Below are positions 6,467 through 6,640 of a DNA stretch of 6,640 nt, in pieces. This DNA comes from Rhodoluna sp. (GTDB lineage: Bacteria; Actinomycetota; Actinomycetes; Actinomycetales; Microbacteriaceae): positions 1 to 6,640 of the forward strand of contig JAPLAJ010000101.1 in NCBI GenBank assembly GCA_026393335.1. Reading direction: 5' to 3'. The translations under genes and the position numbers were made by a program. Position 1 is the stretch's first letter. Each line of letters opens with the position of its first letter. The notes beneath the pieces were generated by a model that worked only from the letters and a program-made list of their open reading frames with translations, searched no databases and was not told the DNA's origin.

Positions 6467-6640
6467 TATTTGATCACCTTTGCAGCTTTAGCCTTTTGAG
6501 CTGATTCAAAAACCTTAGGGCTAGGTACCGGTAATCGATAGAAAGCCCTAATAATTGGCGGAGCAGCAATAAAGAGAACAATCAAAGCCTTGACTACACC
6601 CAGCACCTCAGGAGAAACACCGGCTACCTGCATAGTTGCA
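6466..6640 (-). CDS. C-terminal end of the partner ABC transporter permease (NupP/YufP-like), N-terminus beyond the window
   Basis: The last 57 codons are readable on the - strand, ending in TAA at 6466-6468 and continuing off the right edge. The peptide begins ATMQVAGVSPEVL. It then has a hydrophobic stretch, VVKALIVLFIAAPPIIRAFY, and a basic cytoplasmic tail ending AAKVIK. Met-Gln-x-x-Ala-Gly-Val-Ser followed by a last membrane segment and a short charged tail is how the first permease of BMP-family nucleoside importers ends. The gene overlaps the next permease by one base (TAATG), the usual arrangement for a pair of subunits that assemble together. The tail is rich in lysine and alanine (Gln-Lys-Ala-Lys-Ala-Ala-Lys). 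Identification rests on the pairing and the C-terminal pattern; only a small part of the protein is visible. Confidence 0.78.
   Translation of the reverse strand, partial: ATMQVAGVSPEVLGVVKALIVLFIAAPPIIRAFYRLPVPSPKVFESAQKAKAAKVIK
6472..6481 (-). promoter_or_regulatory. Strong ribosome binding site of the second permease gene
   Basis: Read on the - strand, the sequence is AAAGGTGATC, ending five bases before the ATG. It matches a long part of the consensus complementary to the 16S rRNA 3' end (AAAGGAGGTGATC with GGA missing). It lies inside the last codons of the upstream permease (Lys-Val-Ile), so the second permease can be both reinitiated through TAATG and initiated independently. It is the best Shine-Dalgarno in the window and fixes the start. 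Confidence 0.7.

Noticed and set aside
1..6640. CRISPR arrays, tRNA/rRNA genes, insertion sequences, riboswitches
   Set aside because: No spaced direct repeats, no tRNA-like cloverleaf, no transposase or terminal inverted repeats and no intergenic space over 14 bases were seen. The window is almost entirely coding.

Overview
The window reads as a compact piece of an actinobacterial chromosome. By eye its G+C is in the mid-40s per cent, low for the phylum. The adenosine deaminase carries the Asn-Thr-Asp-Asn-Arg-Leu-Met-Ser string that I recall from actinobacterial enzymes, and the gene set and order resemble Microbacteriaceae. Very short spacers, overlapping genes and moderate G+C suggest a streamlined, perhaps freshwater planktonic member (Luna-type Microbacteriaceae or a similar lineage). 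The organism is inferred from protein motifs and layout, not from a marker gene.

Layout. On the + strand, the last 14 codons of an upstream gene (probably a purine nucleoside phosphorylase) end at 46. Two bases later a 541-residue alpha-D-phosphohexomutase-family enzyme begins (49-1674). All other genes are on the - strand and form one tight operon read right to left: the end of one nucleoside-type ABC permease (6466-6640, running off the edge), a second permease (5186-6466), cytidine deaminase cdd (4762-5181), thymidine/pyrimidine nucleoside phosphorylase deoA (3464-4753), adenosine deaminase add (2361-3449), a PTS EIIA protein (1915-2358) and a PTS EIIB protein (1633-1905). Gaps between complete genes are 2 to 14 bases, and the two permeases overlap by one base. 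The two gene groups converge, and their 3' ends overlap by 42 bp (1633-1674). No stretch of 300 bases lacks a gene, and no promoter is visible, so the main promoters should lie outside both edges.

How it works together. The permeases would import nucleosides. Cdd and Add deaminate cytidine/deoxycytidine and adenosine/deoxyadenosine. The pyrimidine phosphorylase, and the purine phosphorylase ending at the left edge, release the base plus (deoxy)ribose-1-phosphate. The mutase is then well placed to act as a phosphopentomutase feeding (deoxy)ribose-5-phosphate into central metabolism. It is a nucleoside scavenging and catabolic module.

The least explained part is the EIIA-EIIB pair at the operon's end. 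Both keep their phosphorylatable residues, but no membrane EIIC is present and transport is already provided by an ABC system. This raises the possibility of a PTS phosphorelay with a regulatory or unrecognised role in nucleoside use. A second oddity is the mutase/EIIB overlap, which is in exact codon register.
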